DNA from: Macrostomum hystrix
Lineage: Eukaryota; Platyhelminthes; Macrostomidae
Length of the DNA: 64,000 bases
Reading direction: 5' to 3'
Assembly (NCBI GenBank): GCA_950097015.1
Contig: CATNEN010000039.1
Location: forward strand, 19,151,501-19,215,500
Shown here: positions 48,507-60,970 of the stretch, in pieces
Numbering within the stretch: the stretch's first letter is position 1
How the letters are laid out: the number at the start of each line of letters is the position of its first letter
Position numbers and translations under genes: made by a program
The notes under the pieces: generated by a model
Told to the model about the DNA's origin: nothing
Seen by the model: the letters and a program-made list of their open reading frames with translations, nothing else
Databases searched by the model: none

Positions 48507-48621
48507 TACTCTACTAACAGTACAATATAGAGAAGACAAAATATATTTGCAGACTCTTCATGCAGCAAGTTTTCTAGCCAATAAAAATTCAAGTAATAAA
48601 TTATAGTAATGAGATCATCCC

Positions 48622-48629
48622 ATATATAT
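48622..48629 (+). promoter_or_regulatory. Probable TATA box of H3
   Basis: ATATATAT in CCCATATATATG, about 83-90 nt before the H3 start. Confidence 0.5.
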
Positions 48630-48693
48630 GTTAAAGAAAAGCCAAACATTTGCTCTCCATCAGCCAGAATTTTCTACAACACTCCTCTTGTGA

Positions 48694-49122
<429 letters not shown>

Positions 49123-49194
49123 GTTCTAGGAGCCGCCTTGATTTGGAATACAGCCTAGGCTAGTGTCCAATAGCCTTGAATAGAACGCTAAAAC

Positions 49195-49210
49195 GGCCCT
49201 TTTCAGGGCC
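49195..49210 (+). terminator. Histone 3' stem-loop of H3
   Basis: GGCCCTTTTCAGGGCC, perfect stem, with the same AAAAC/ACCAAAT flanks as H2B. Confidence 0.95.
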
Positions 49211-50375
49211 ACCAAATTAAAATGAATGTTGAGTCGCATTTATTGTATTATTTATCCAGTCATAATTTCTTATGCATTACAGGTGAGAAACATTTCTCAC
49301 ATTGCCAAAATGTCTTTTAATAGTTAACATACTCAAAAAGCATTCATTGTCGCATTTACAAGGGTAAAAACTGTTTTCGTACGAACTACATTAAATATAA
49401 CGTAATATAACCTACAATGTTATACATGTATTTAATGCATTGTAATTTTAAAAAAAGCTCGTTATTGCTGGATTAAATTACTCTTCATGTGCTGTTCTGT
49501 AATAAATGGTCAATTATTTTGTTATAGGCCCTACAAGGCAAGCAAATATACACAAATTAGCCAGTTCCAAGGTGCTAAAAAAGTGAACCTTTGAATAATT
49601 ATTCATAGATGCAAATACGGTCTACTGAAACTAGGTAGGCCCTAGTTTACTAACAAGCACTGCATGTCTTTAGATAGTGCAGCAACAAGGGAATATACAT
49701 TCACTTCATCACCCTTTAAACACCTGGTGTATGGTGACTTCAAGTTGAATTTGTAGCACAGTAAACTTTGCAAAAAATTACTCCAATAATCCGATGTAAA
49801 AACTGGCCCTACTGTTTTTTTATTCACACTAAACGTTAACATTTACCCAAAACTGGAATTGAAATGCAAGGTAGAGTAAAGCAAACTAACGAACTTCCGA
49901 TATAACCATATAAGTCCTACTTGCAATCGAAATGATTCTATAATCCTTTTTTCCTCGATAGGGGTTGCGAGCCATCGATAGCTTACACGACAGGACTGCG
50001 TGTGCATATGCGTTAATGTATATAATGTTCTACTACAACACTAACTTCTACAACTATTTTGACCTACACTGAAAAAGACCCGATCCCAAGATAAAAATTA
50101 TATCCGATCCCACACAGTAAATTTATCCTGTCCGACATCGCACTGCAAATCAGAAGCTCTCGACCTGTATGCAAGAAGGACAGGCACAGACTGGCAATGT
50201 CCGCTTACCCAACAATCTAAGACTACGAAAGCGTTACATGCCGATATGAGTAGAGCAGTAAGGACATAGTAATTGCGAAATTTCTTTAAGAACTTGGAGA
50301 ACGCTTATTGGACGAGAGGAAAAGCCTATTTTATCGATTAGCTAAAAATTTAGCTTTTGCCACCCACGTTCAGCA
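49211..50375. other. Noncoding spacer between H3 and H2B
   Basis: AT-rich. No H4 or H1 gene is found here or elsewhere in the window. Confidence 0.6.
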
Positions 50376-50383
50376 TATAAAAA
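50376..50383 (+). promoter_or_regulatory. TATA box of H2B
   Basis: TATAAAAA, 76 nt before the H2B start. Confidence 0.7.
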
Positions 50384-50458
50384 TAAAGACTGTACAATTG
50401 ACACGATCAAATTAGTGTGTTAATTCTGAAACTGTCTGCTTTCGAACCAACTATCGTC

Positions 50459-50824
50459 ATGCCTCCGAAGGTTAGTGGAAAAGCCGCCAAGAAGGCGAGC
50501 AAGGCCAAGGCCCCGAAAACGGACAAAAAGAGGAAGAGGCGCAGGAAGGAATCCTATGCCATCTACATCTACAAGGTTCTGCGTCAAGTGCATCCGGACA
50601 CTGGCATCTCGAGCAAGGCGATGATGATCATGAACAGCTTCGTCAACGACGTTTTTGAGCGCATCGCTGGCGAAGCTAGTCGTCTGGCCCACTACAACAA
50701 GCGCAGCACCATCAGCAGCCGGGAGATCCAGACTGCAGTGCGTCTGCTGCTGCCTGGCGAGCTGGCCAAGCATGCCGTCAGCGAGGGCACTAAGGCTGTC
50801 ACCAAGTACACCAGCGCCAAGTAA
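50459..50824 (+). CDS. H2B: Histone H2B, replication-type (121 aa)
   Basis: Intronless. Start [20 protein letters not shown], with ATG at 50459; a longer upstream frame lacks a consensus reason to be used. The tail is lysine rich, then [20 protein letters not shown], the histone fold, and the C-terminal [13 protein letters not shown] with the ubiquitin-acceptor lysine context. The MPPKVSGKA start is like that of annelid and other spiralian H2Bs. It pairs with H2A in nucleosomes. A TATA box and a perfect stem-loop 50 nt after the stop indicate S-phase expression. Confidence 0.97.
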   Translation: MPPKVSGKAAKKASKAKAPKTDKKRKRRRKESYAIYIYKVLRQVHPDTGISSKAMMIMNSFVNDVFERIAGEASRLAHYNKRSTISSREIQTAVRLLLPGELAKHAVSEGTKAVTKYTSAK

Positions 50825-50874
50825 TTTGGCAGTCTTGCTTGCGAGTGTGGTGAACTAATAATGAACGATAAAAC

Positions 50875-50890
50875 GGCCCTTTTCAGGGCC
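50875..50890 (+). terminator. Histone 3' stem-loop of H2B
   Basis: GGCCCTTTTCAGGGCC, perfect stem, flanked by AAAAC and ACCAAAT. Confidence 0.95.
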
Positions 50891-51508
50891 ACCAAATTTA
50901 CTCGATGATTATGTCTGCTGTGTTCCTTCATAATCAACATAACAAATATCATAAATTTAATTCTGACCAATTACGATAGGTCATTCGGTTAATATTTACA
51001 ACAATTTACTAAATTTTAATTTGCAAATCTGGACTGTAAATATAATTAATATTAGCTGTCGCGTAAGAAAGCGTATTTCCTGAAGTTAATTAAAATTATC
51101 AATAAAACAACAATTGATCAACCGCATTTAGCCGGATGTTACAATCTTTAATAATCTGCAATATGCTCAGAAACAGAAACATTCTGATTATTCGCAGTAT
51201 AGCTGGCTTTTATTTTGTAACTCAAATGTAGATAGTCTGACATTAAATAGCAAAAATACACTTCACAATTACATGAATAGGATTCCTAATCAAATGTCGC
51301 GACTGTCCGCTGCAGTCGTAATAACTGACCTATGGCTAGGCCTACATGTAGGAAGGCCCCAGTATAGTTTCTCTAAAAACGTTCTCTATCTTTTGCATTT
51401 AGAGCAGCTTCGATATTTTGTAAGATAACCAAAACGTCGAATAGTAGAGGTCCAGCCCAAGTATAGAAACTCGGAGAGTAGTAAAACTCGGAAATTTCAA
51501 TCCTGTCC

Positions 51509-51680
51509 GACATTGGAACATGGATGAATGAATAGAATGGATTGCTATTCTGGCTCTGGCTATTTTCGTTTTTGACTCTTGCATCCGGTTCCCCCCGTGC
51601 CTTTTCATTGGTTGATGATTGCCATAGACAATTTTCGGTCTTCGCCCCTTTCTTTCGATGCACAAGCGCAAAGAACTGAG
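51509..51680. repeat. Left arm of an inverted duplication
   Basis: About 170 bp, reverse complement of 52307-52652 once the 163-bp insertion there is removed; shared words include GGTTGATGATTGCCATAGAC and GACAATTTTCGGTCTTCGCC. The arms are separated by about 0.6 kb of unique sequence, so this may be the two ends of a foldback element. Confidence 0.8.
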
Positions 51681-52306
51681 AATGTCGGTTACTTGCAGAG
51701 ATTATCGATCGCTCGTTATTCTCTGGTCACTTGTTTGTCAATTGAAGTTGTTAATTGAAGCAGAGGAATGATAACAAATCCCCTGCAAATTACAACAGTA
51801 ATGATTTCAGATTTTCATGTCGAGGGTGATGATGAGGGTGCGATGACAATCCTACAATAATGGATTACTGGCGATGCTTTATCTGAATTTTACTATTGGA
51901 GTTATGAAATTGGTTTTAAAGTTCTATTTCAACACAAGTAACTTCTATTTCGCCCAGTAGGTGTTCCGGCTTTGGCACAGATCCGGGTCTTAGCCGCTTC
52001 CTGCAGTAGGCGCCAGGCGATTGTGTTCCCTGTGCGCTAATGATGAAGTCAGACGCAGTGTCGTCCCGCGTCCCCTGACTTGGACAGACATTCTAGTGCA
52101 GCACAGTAGCGCTTTGAGCCATTAGGCATGGTAGTGATAAAAGTAAAATAAACAGTGAGTAAACAACAAAAGAACGTCTAAACAAGCCTCTAAGCACGAA
52201 TCAGTCGATTTGTCTACTTTAAATTCTCAGTTGCTTTCGCTCGTGTTTTGAAATAAAGGGGGAAGACCTACAAGCACGATTCGAGAGTCGATTCGTCTAC
52301 AATAAA

Positions 52307-52652
52307 ATCAGTTCTTTGCGCTTGTGCATCGAAAAACAACAACAACAAAATACGCAAGCCCCAAACGTCAGGGGGGCGGCGTCAAATGATGCGCCGCAGA
52401 GCCAGCGCGCGAACATGGTCCGCGCCGGAGGCAGTGTCGGGCGCCCTGGCGTCGCTCAGCAGGCAGTCGACGTAGCGGAGGGTCCGAGCCTGGCCGGCAT
52501 CGAAAGAAAGGGGCGAAGGCCGAAAATTGTCTATGGCAATCATCAACCAATGAAAAGGCACGGGGGGAACCGGATGCAAAAGAGTCAAAAACGAAAATAG
52601 TCAGAGCCAGAATAGCAATCCATTCTATTCATTCATCCATGCATTGGAAGTC
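52307..52652. repeat. Right arm of the inverted duplication, interrupted
   Basis: Reverse complement of 51509-51680, split by the insertion at 52335-52497. Confidence 0.8.
52335..52497 (-). mobile_element. 5'-truncated LINE 3' end with 8-bp target duplication
   Basis: GC-rich segment flanked by CATCGAAA on both sides (52327-52334 and 52498-52505). Read on minus it has a short open frame (TLRYVDCLLSDARAPDT...ALALRRII, then stop) and ends in a TTG microsatellite, (TTG)n, the 3' tail of some LINEs. The uninterrupted left arm of the inverted duplication shows the empty site with a single CATCGAAA. Confidence 0.75.
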
Positions 52653-52944
52653 CAATCGGAAACTGTCCAGCTGGAAAAAATAGAACCCTGGCCCGGCTAC
52701 ATCACGTACAATTAGAATCCTGGGATTTATCAGGTAAAATTGGAACCCACGTTTAATCAGGTAAAATTAAAGCCCAGGCTTTTCGAGGTACAGGTCCGCA
52801 TTCTAGACAAATGCGCATTTTTCGTCCTTATGTCAGAAAGAATAAATAAACACTATAAATAAACAAATAAACAAAGAAGAAACAATACTCAGCAATGTGT
52901 GACATTCGCGACAAAACTTATAACTTCTATTAAACTAACAAAAT

Positions 52945-53613
52945 TCATTCATAAAAATCCAGCTTTATGTCTTCGACAATCTCATCCAACTCCTCAGCCA
53001 GCTGACGTAGCCGAAGCAGCAATTGTTGTTCTTCGGCATCGCCTTCTAGTAAAGATCGGCAAGCAGCACGCTGCCAGCTGACAGCGACACTTAAGCGCTC
53101 AGCCTCCAGTTCTTGAAGCTTCTCGACATGTCGCAGCAGCTGCTGAGTCTGTTGAAGGTCTTCATTGATGCCTGGTTGCTGGCGCAGCTGCTGCATTACT
53201 GACAGCAGGCGGCTGGAGATCTTGGAAAATTCGACTGTGCAATTGCGAATGGCAGACATGTAGACAGCTTCTGCTACTGCGCTAGCATGGGTAGGCGCAC
53301 TAGCACTTGCACCAGAACATGTACCAGGACATGTACTAGCACCAGTACAAGAACCTGCAGAATTAGAATCATTGTGATTGGCAATTTCATTGCCATTTGA
53401 GACTCCATCTCTCTTTAAATTGCCAGAAGCAGTGACAGCATCTACTGTAGTAGGAGCAGCAACAGCAGCAGAATTGCTTGCTAGATAGCAATGAAAAGAC
53501 TTATTTAACCTGTCATGAGCTAAACAACGGCTGGACTGTAGTGCAATAATCTCTTGCACTGAGGTAGACAAGTTAGGCCTAGACGCTATATGATAATTGG
53601 AGGCCCCATCCAT
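52945..53613 (-). CDS. REX1BD: REX1-B-domain protein (222 aa)
   Basis: One exon, ATG at 53613 (MDGASNYHIASRPNLS) to TAA at 52945. Residues about 15-45 (VQEIIALQSSRCLAHDRLNK, then HCYLAS) and about 125-205 (YMSAIRNCTVEFSKISSRLL, then LRHVEKLQELEAERLSVAV) follow the pattern of the DNA repair REX1-B family. In that family a helix with LQ..R and a Y-L end is followed by long helices with LQ..E..KL. A low-complexity Ala/Ser/Asn/Thr insert, including GASTCPGTCSGAS, separates the two parts and makes the protein longer than its vertebrate relative. The family is named for a Chlamydomonas excision-repair gene; the animal role is poorly known. A TTTCAG acceptor just before the ATG means an upstream noncoding or coding exon is possible. 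Confidence 0.62.
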   Translation of the reverse strand: MDGASNYHIASRPNLSTSVQEIIALQSSRCLAHDRLNKSFHCYLASNSAAVAAPTTVDAVTASGNLKRDGVSNGNEIANHNDSNSAGSCTGASTCPGTCSGASASAPTHASAVAEAVYMSAIRNCTVEFSKISSRLLSVMQQLRQQPGINEDLQQTQQLLRHVEKLQELEAERLSVAVSWQRAACRSLLEGDAEEQQLLLRLRQLAEELDEIVEDIKLDFYE

Positions 53614-54353
53614 TTGGGCTTGTTGGACTGAAATTGTTAAAGAAATCAGTGACAACTATTTAGGGTAATAAAAAATTAATATGGAATATATAAGAAAAAA
53701 TAGTAGTTTCATATTTTTTGGTCATGTTACTTATAACTTAATACATATGTGTATACAAGTTATTTAAGCATAGAACAATAAAGTTATTTTTGTCTTCTGT
53801 ATTAATACCTTCTATTATAGCATAACACATTACATTGGAGTTTCTAATTATTTTTTTTATAATCAACCTTAAAATTAGAAGTTTCTCTATCCTTATAGAT
53901 AGTAAAAAAAACTCAGGAAACTCACTTAAAAGATTTATTGGTTTTAACTTATGTGTCTTCAATTGGGATAAAAGCTGAAATACTGCAGTTGTTTCATATA
54001 ATTTTTGTTTGAATTGGTGCCTAGTCATCACATAGAGTCTGAATTTGACCCAACTAGTCATGCCATGTCATCTGACTATGGCCAAAACCATAGAGTGTGA
54101 ATTGAAGCCAACTATAGTCATGCCTCATCATTTTTCTTGTCATCAAATTAAATAGTTTTGACACGTACATTAATTAAAACTGTAAAATAATTACATAAAA
54201 GATGATAAAACAAACTGCACTATTGTCCATCCTGAAAGCATGTATTCTATTTTTAAAAATAATTTAAAGAAAAAATTGGGCCTTGATTATGGATAAATTC
54301 ATTTTTCCTATTTTCATTTTTATCTTTTCTTTCTAAAGTTTTTAGTAAAAATA
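53614..54353. other. AT-rich noncoding sequence
   Basis: Upstream of the REX1-B gene; no ORF supported. Should include its promoter. Confidence 0.5.
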
Positions 54354-54448
54354 CTAGCAAGTTTTGCCCCCCTTCGGGGAGCAGAAATAATTTTAATTCG
54401 TCTAGTATATACTTTTAAGCAGCTGAATTTACAGCTTTTTAAAGCTAC

Positions 54449-55125
54449 AATGATCCCCCAGATGACATTGATCCCCCAGATGAGATTGATCCACCAGTTG
54501 GCAATGATACCCCAGTTGACAATGATCCCCCAGTTAACAATGATCCCCCAGTTGACAATGATCCCCAGTTGACTATGATCCTCAGTAGACAATGATCCCG
54601 CAGTTGAAAATGATCCCCCAGATGACAATGATCCCGAGTTGACAATGATCCCCCAGTTGACCATGATCCCCCAGTTGACCATGATCCCCCAGTTGACCAT
54701 GATTCCCTATTTGATGATAATCCCCATTGATGATGATCACCAGTTGACAATGTTCCCCCGTTGACAATGATCCCCAGTTGAAAATGATCCCCCAGATGAC
54801 AATGATCCCCAGTTGACAATGATCCCCCAGTTGACCATGATCCCCCAGTTGACCATGATCCCCTATTTGATGATAATCCCCATTGATGATGATCCCCAGT
54901 TGACAATGTTCCCCCCGTTGACAATGATCCCCCAGTTGACAATGTTCCCCCCGTTGACAATGATCCCCCAGTTGACAATGATCCCAGATTTGATGACAAT
55001 CCCCATTGATGATGATCCCCCAGTTGACCATGATCCCAGATTTGATGACAATCCCCATTGATGATGATCCCCCAGTTGACCATGATCCCTCATTTGATGA
55101 TTACTCCCTATTGATAATGATCCTC
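54449..55125. repeat. 18-bp satellite array (sat1) in element E
   Basis: CCCCCAGTTGACAATGAT units with more variants than in A-C. Confidence 0.93.
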
Positions 55126-55279
55126 AGTTTACAATTTTTGCCAGTTGAATATTAATATTAGCTGCTTTTGTAGAAAATTGAGAACAACAAATAAATGAAT
55201 TAATTGAATATCATTATGATGTTATAAGATAACAAAATCAAAAGTTAGAGAATTCGATACAATGACAAAAAAAATTTTT

Positions 55280-56430
55280 TGCCTTGATTCAAACCCTGGT
55301 TTAGCCATGATTCAAACTCTAGTTAGCTATGATTCAAACTCTGGCTTTGCCATGATTCAAATGCTGGTTTAGCCATGATTCAAACTCTGGGTTAGCCATG
55401 ATTCAAACTCTGGTTTAGCCTTGATTCAAACTCTAGTTAGCTATGATTCAAACTCTGGCTTTGCCATGATTCAAACGCTGGTTTAGCCATGATTCAAACT
55501 CTGGGTTAGCCATGATTCAAACTCTGGTTTAGCCTTGATTCAAACTCTAGTTAGCTATGATTCAAACTCTGGCTTTGCCATGATTCAAACTCTGGTTTAG
55601 CCATGATTCAAACTCTAGTTAGCTATGATTCAAACTCTGGCTTTGCCATGATTCAAACTCTGGTTTAGCCATGATTCAAACTCTGGGTTAGCCATGATTC
55701 AAACTCTGGTTTAGCCTTGATTCAAACTCTAGTTAGCTATGATTCAAACTCTGGCTTTGCCATGATTCAAACGCTGGTTTAGCCATGATTCAAACTCTGG
55801 TTTAGCCATGATTCGGACTCTGGTTTAGCCATGATTCAAACTCTGGTTTAGCCATGATTCAGACGCTGGTTTAGCCATGATTCAAACTCTGGTTTAGCCA
55901 TGATTCAGACTCTGGTTTAGCCATGATTCAGGCGCTGGTTTAGCCATGATTCAAACGCTGGTTTAGCCATGATTCAAACTCTGGTTTAGCCATGATTCGG
56001 ACTCTGGTTTAGCCATGATTCAAACTCTGGTTTAGCCATGATTCAGACACTGGTTTAGCCATGATTCAAACTCTGGTTTAGCCATGATTCAGACTCTGGT
56101 TTAGCCATGATTCAGACGCTGGTTTAGCCATGATTCAAACTCTGGTTTAGCCATGATTCAAACTCTAGTTTAGCCCTGATTCAAACTCTGGTTTAGCCAT
56201 GATTCAAACACTGGTTTAGCCATGATTCAAATGCTGGTTTAGCCATGATTCAAACTCTGGTTTAGCCATGATTCAAACTCTGGTTTAGCCATGATTCAAA
56301 CTCTGGTTTAGCCATGATTCAGACTCTGGTTTAGCCATGATTTAGACTCTGGTTTAGCCATGATTCAAACTCTGATTTAGTCATGATTCAAAATCTGGTT
56401 TAGCCATGATTCAAACTCAGATTTGCTATG
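55280..56430. repeat. 23-bp satellite array (sat2) in element E
   Basis: About 50 units of the TTTAGCCATGATTCAAACTC word. The left part shows a repeated three- to four-unit block with CTAGTTAGCTATGATTCAAA. Confidence 0.93.
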
Positions 56431-57034
56431 ATTTATGATATTTTATTTACGAAATGAAAAAAATAAATTTAAATAATCTTCAATCACTACTGGCTGAAAA
56501 TTAGTATAAATGATTTGATGCAGTGCAGAATCGAACCCTAGCCTAGCCTTACTTATTCCTGGTGCCTACACATCGGCTATTCCGACTTTTGGTTAGTGGG
56601 TGCAGAAATCTGCCTTATAAAATGAATTTTCAAAGTTCTGGCTTTGTACAATGAAGTGAGAAAATAGAGTACACTCAGTCTCGCGGAATTGGTTGTGTAC
56701 ATTTATTTCTAATTTGTCTCCAGAGTGCAGGCTTCAAATTCAATCAGCTAGGGGTTGTTGCGCAATTTGACGATGCAATTCTAACTCAGTGGCTGTCAGT
56801 GAATGAAATTCTCAATAGGCCAAGATGGTTTGACCTTTGAAAAATCATGTTTTTCGAATATTTAATCCCCTTAGCAATAAAGTTAAGCTTAATAAAAATA
56901 CGTGTATAATTCTCCCCATATTTAGCATCTTTTGGTGAAGAAATGGTGAAAATCGGTTGAGCCGTTTTTTCGAAAATCAATATCCTACCTAGATAGATAG
57001 ATAGATAGATACATCTCATTTTTAGTATATAGGA

Positions 57035-58845
57035 TTAAAGATGATTAGTAATCAGCCCCATATTGTATAAGGCTGTTACCTGGCAGGCAATACAATACTA
57101 GCTGATACTATAAGCAATATAGACAACTATTGCATAGGGTTACTGTTTTCATCAGTAAACTCAGTAAAAGAACTGCATATCTAATTTAGGCATGAGATTG
57201 TGGTATGGGCTAAAATGTTTCATTAAGATTGAATATGTTAGGCTGTTCCTCTACGTTCGGCATTGTAGCCGCCGTGTCCATAAGCAAGACACGAAAAAAA
57301 AATTGGGACACGGCAGCCGTGTCTATAATAATGTAGCTAATGTGCACCGTGGCCACGGCCGTACGCGATGTCGAAATCGCACGGATCGATGCACGCGTCG
57401 ATGTTCGAAGAAAAATTGCAAACTGAATTTGTCAAGTTCTGGTTTTTAGTGTTAGGACTATAACAATTATCCTCTTTGAAAGTTACCTAATTAGAGAAAA
57501 TTTGCTTTAAAATGCTTTAAAAATTTTAGACTTTTAAAGTTATTTTGAGGTCAGAAACGAAAATTTTGGAATAGTAATACGTCCTATTTTTGTATTTTTA
57601 ATTTCGTTTTTGGAATTTAATTGGTCTACAGCGATTCCTGTAAACTCAAATTAGCATCCGGTTTAATATTAAAAAGGCCCATATATTTATTTCAGTTTCA
57701 TGCGTTTGCCTGAAATAGCCATAGCCCCAAAATAGCCATAGGCCTTTATATAGTCTATAGAGTTTTTCTGGAAAGTGTAAGCTTAACCAGTCCTGTTTTG
57801 CTAAAGTTAGCCTAGCCTAATTGAAGTTGCTCGGCCTTAAACTGAAGTCTCAGGTCAAAGCAGGACAAGCTGTCATTTGTTTTATGTAATTATTTGCTCA
57901 CTTAACCTTGCTACTGGTCGAACTCACTTTGTTTAAATGTACACTTTGTGTTTTTTTCAATGCAACGACTGCTACTAATTTTGTTTCATAAATTTTGTTT
58001 CATGTCCAGATAACCATTCTAGCTAGCGAACTATACTGTAGTGTATTATACGAATATAAGTATAATAGTAACAGTAGAGTGAATTGCTTTTGGGCATTCT
58101 GTATTTAATAAGCCTACTATTTATTTTTTTCTGCTTTGTTATTCACATGATGTGATTGACATGTGCTGGTTCCTTACTAGACACTAGTATTCCTGGGACC
58201 TGACCTTTCTTCTGTTTGGCCATGGCCATGTATTTTTTCATTTCAGTTATTATGGCTTGCTATGTTATCATTGCATGGCAGTTATCATTGCATGGCAGTC
58301 ATACATGTGCAACCTCCCAAGTCTTAGCTGGCCATGTGACTTAGGTTTTGCTCTATTTACGACTTAGTTTGCTCTTATTTGCTCTATTTTTCTCTGCCCC
58401 TTTTCCTCTTCTTCACGCCTTCCTTTTTTGTCCCTTGGTCCCCCTTTGATTTTTTGTGCTTGGTTGATTGGTTTTTGCAACTTGTTTGGCCCTTGTTTCA
58501 CCCGGCCGGTTTGGCCAGGATTGGCTGGGTGTTGCACATATGTGATGGCAGTTATCACTAGCAAGCTAAAATGGATAAACTGGAGTTTTTCATTTTACTG
58601 GAAACAAAACTGAAGGAAATTAGGGTGTTGCATTTTGTATTCCTTAGTTAGGATCATGCTGGCCATATACCAGAAGAAATTTTATATGCTTTCTTCACTT
58701 TACACCAAATTACACAGAGTGGAAAACTTGCCCCAAAGCTTTACTCCAAATATGCAAAGTAGTCAGTATCAAAAAGTGTTTTAAACAGACAATTAATTTT
58801 TTTAATTAATGAGGCAGGCCCAAATTTTATCGTAGAATTATAAGT
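57035..58845. other. AT-rich noncoding sequence
   Basis: No supportable gene. A near-palindrome GACACGGCAGCCGTGTC occurs at 57307, and GATAA/CATGG-type short repeats near 58260. Confidence 0.55.
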
Positions 58846-59413
58846 TGAATTCCCGCCAAATGCTTTTTCCCGATTTTCATTTTGTTATAATACACCGTAT
58901 CATCCACCCCAATTTTGCTATAAATATAGACGCAGTTTTGCCCAAAATCCCCAACCGGTGCCTCGCGCCCAGTTCTAAGCTGAATAAAGGAGAGTAAAGT
59001 TTTCAAAGTGTTCAAAGAGTTCTTATTTAGAGAGAGAGAGGAAAAGCAGGTCCGTGTTCATACACAAGCCAGGAATATTCGAAGGAATAAAGAAGGAGAT
59101 ATTGATCAAAAGCAGAATAGTGTTAAAACTAAAGGAACAGAGGGTAAACTCCCAGATTGGTGACTGGCACTGTGTGCAAAGTTGGACAACTCCAGTCCAT
59201 TGGAAGCCTTGAAGACTGGGAAACCAGAAAGCCAGATAATTGAGAGTAAGTAACGGGAGAAAGAAAGTGTCTTGCCGCTCGGACACTATTGAGAACGCTA
59301 CCATATTGGGAAAAGAAAGCAGCCTATCTGGTTAAGCTTAAAGCAATATATGCATATGAATTAAAAGGAAATTTAATAAGTGAAATTGTAAGGACTGAGA
59401 AGGGTCTATGACA
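58846..59413 (+). repeat. LTR related to the one in TTC17 intron 5
   Basis: Begins TGAATTCCCGCCAAATG, has CCACCCCAATTTTGCTATAAATATA (TATA box at about 58918) in two halves, an AATAAA at 58983, and TCTTGCCGCTCGGACAC near 59270. It ends CTATGACA before ACTTAGTGGCAG, the same junction type as the other LTR. Only a short leader follows; no gag frame survives, so it is a solo or truncated LTR. Confidence 0.55.
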
Positions 59414-60970
59414 ACTTAGTGGCAGCTGTAAGATAAGTAAAGAGACCTACAACAAATTGGTGAAAGCAGTGGGAGTTAAGAAAGGAGCCCTACGACATTA
59501 ATAACATGAAAATATAAAATTAATAAACCAACAATGCTTTACTTTTGTGATTAAAAATATTTATGAACAGTATCAAACAGCAAAAAGGAGACATTAAATA
59601 AAATATATATCAAAGAAACTTTACAAAACAACAAAAATTTCTGCAAAGTTAATGAATTCACTTTACTTTATAGCATAATTGCATAATATGCTGTAACAGC
59701 ATAATTACTTTACAGCATAGTTACAAACAAAGTTATGCTAGGCCTAACAAATTGTTTTCTAGGCCTATTTTATGCAAAACATTGCAGCATTAAATTTATT
59801 TTAGAATATGTGCCCATTTTTAGCTTTGACATTTTATTCCAACTATACCAACATCATTTTGGCATCCATTTTTTAGAAAACTTTGGCATAGACTACTTGA
59901 TATGGACTATTGGTTGTATGTCCTTGTTAATTATGATTATATAAATTATAAATTATAAATAGCTATGATATTGGGCCTAAGTAAAGATTATGAACCAAAG
60001 GTGGATTTTAGTCTAAAAGTAATAGTAGTAACCAGAATGGATGTACACATGAAATGATATACTGAAACTCTTTTCCTTTGCTTCATAATCCCTAACAAAT
60101 ATTTGTTATATATCATTTTTATAGATAATTCTGGGAGTATTAAGTCATAAATCAAATGTCAAATATAATAGTTTGTTAAGTATAATATTATTTATTTTCA
60201 ATTGTAACTTGAATCTAGGAGCTAATAGTTGATATCTGTAAAATGTCAAAGTAAAGAATGAAATGTATTTATTCATTATTTTTTATTTCTTTATGTTTTC
60301 ATTTATTAATATTTATTTATTCATCTAGTGGAGTTAAATAAACTTTAAGTTAGCATTAAGTTAAAGTATGTTCTTTTAAAGTAACTTGAAAAGAAAAATA
60401 CAAAAAAATGTTTGTAGCTACAGCTAATTAAGAAATATTATCCTCTATATGTAAGCATAAACATTTAGCATAAATTTCTCCATGTTATATTATTTTTGAC
60501 TATTTAGTAAAACTTACTTAGGGCAATTGAGTAAGCACCTTGTGCTATTGAGCACATAGTCACTCAGTTCGCCAAGCTTGTATTAGTTACCAGAATATAT
60601 TAGTATATATATGATTTATTTTGGCATATATAGCAAACTCTTTGGTCCATAGACACAATTTTTTAATGCAGCCTTCAGAATTGATGCACAATAACTTTGC
60701 TTTTGGATGCTGGCTATACATTGTTAAACCATTGTATTAATTTTCCTTTGCATCTATCTACCAAATGTACTTTAAGAACAAAGTAAATAAAAACCACAAT
60801 TGCAGCTAAGAATTGTGCGGAAACACAAAAACATCAGCGTCAACAGTTATCTGCACCCAAGGACCCAGTTTGTTTGTAAAATCCAAGCTTCTGTTGCCAA
60901 GGCTAATAAAGTTATTAAATTAAAGCTTTCATTGACTAGCTTGCCCCAAGAAAATTGATAGACTCTTCAG
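59414..60970. other. AT-rich noncoding sequence, probably CNOT2 intron
   Basis: No safe exon. A short open stretch at 60807-60880 after TTGCAG (AAGAATTGTGCGGAAACACA) could be an upstream CNOT2 exon, but a good donor is lacking. Confidence 0.5.

Larger units (their letters stand above)
50891..52944. other. Noncoding region with an inverted duplication
   Basis: No gene is supported. Contains the inverted repeat pair at 51509-51680 and 52307-52652, and a LINE fragment inserted in the right arm (both listed). Confidence 0.6.
54354..57034 (-). mobile_element. Non-autonomous Helitron-like element E
   Basis: Complete: on minus it starts TCCTATATACTAAAAATGAG (57034) after host A. It then has a GATA microsatellite, a unique segment also seen in element A, sat2, a spacer also seen in element B, and sat1. 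It ends with the hairpin and CTAG (54354) before host T. It is a single insertion in an A/T target, giving an independent check of the termini inferred for elements A-C. Confidence 0.82.
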
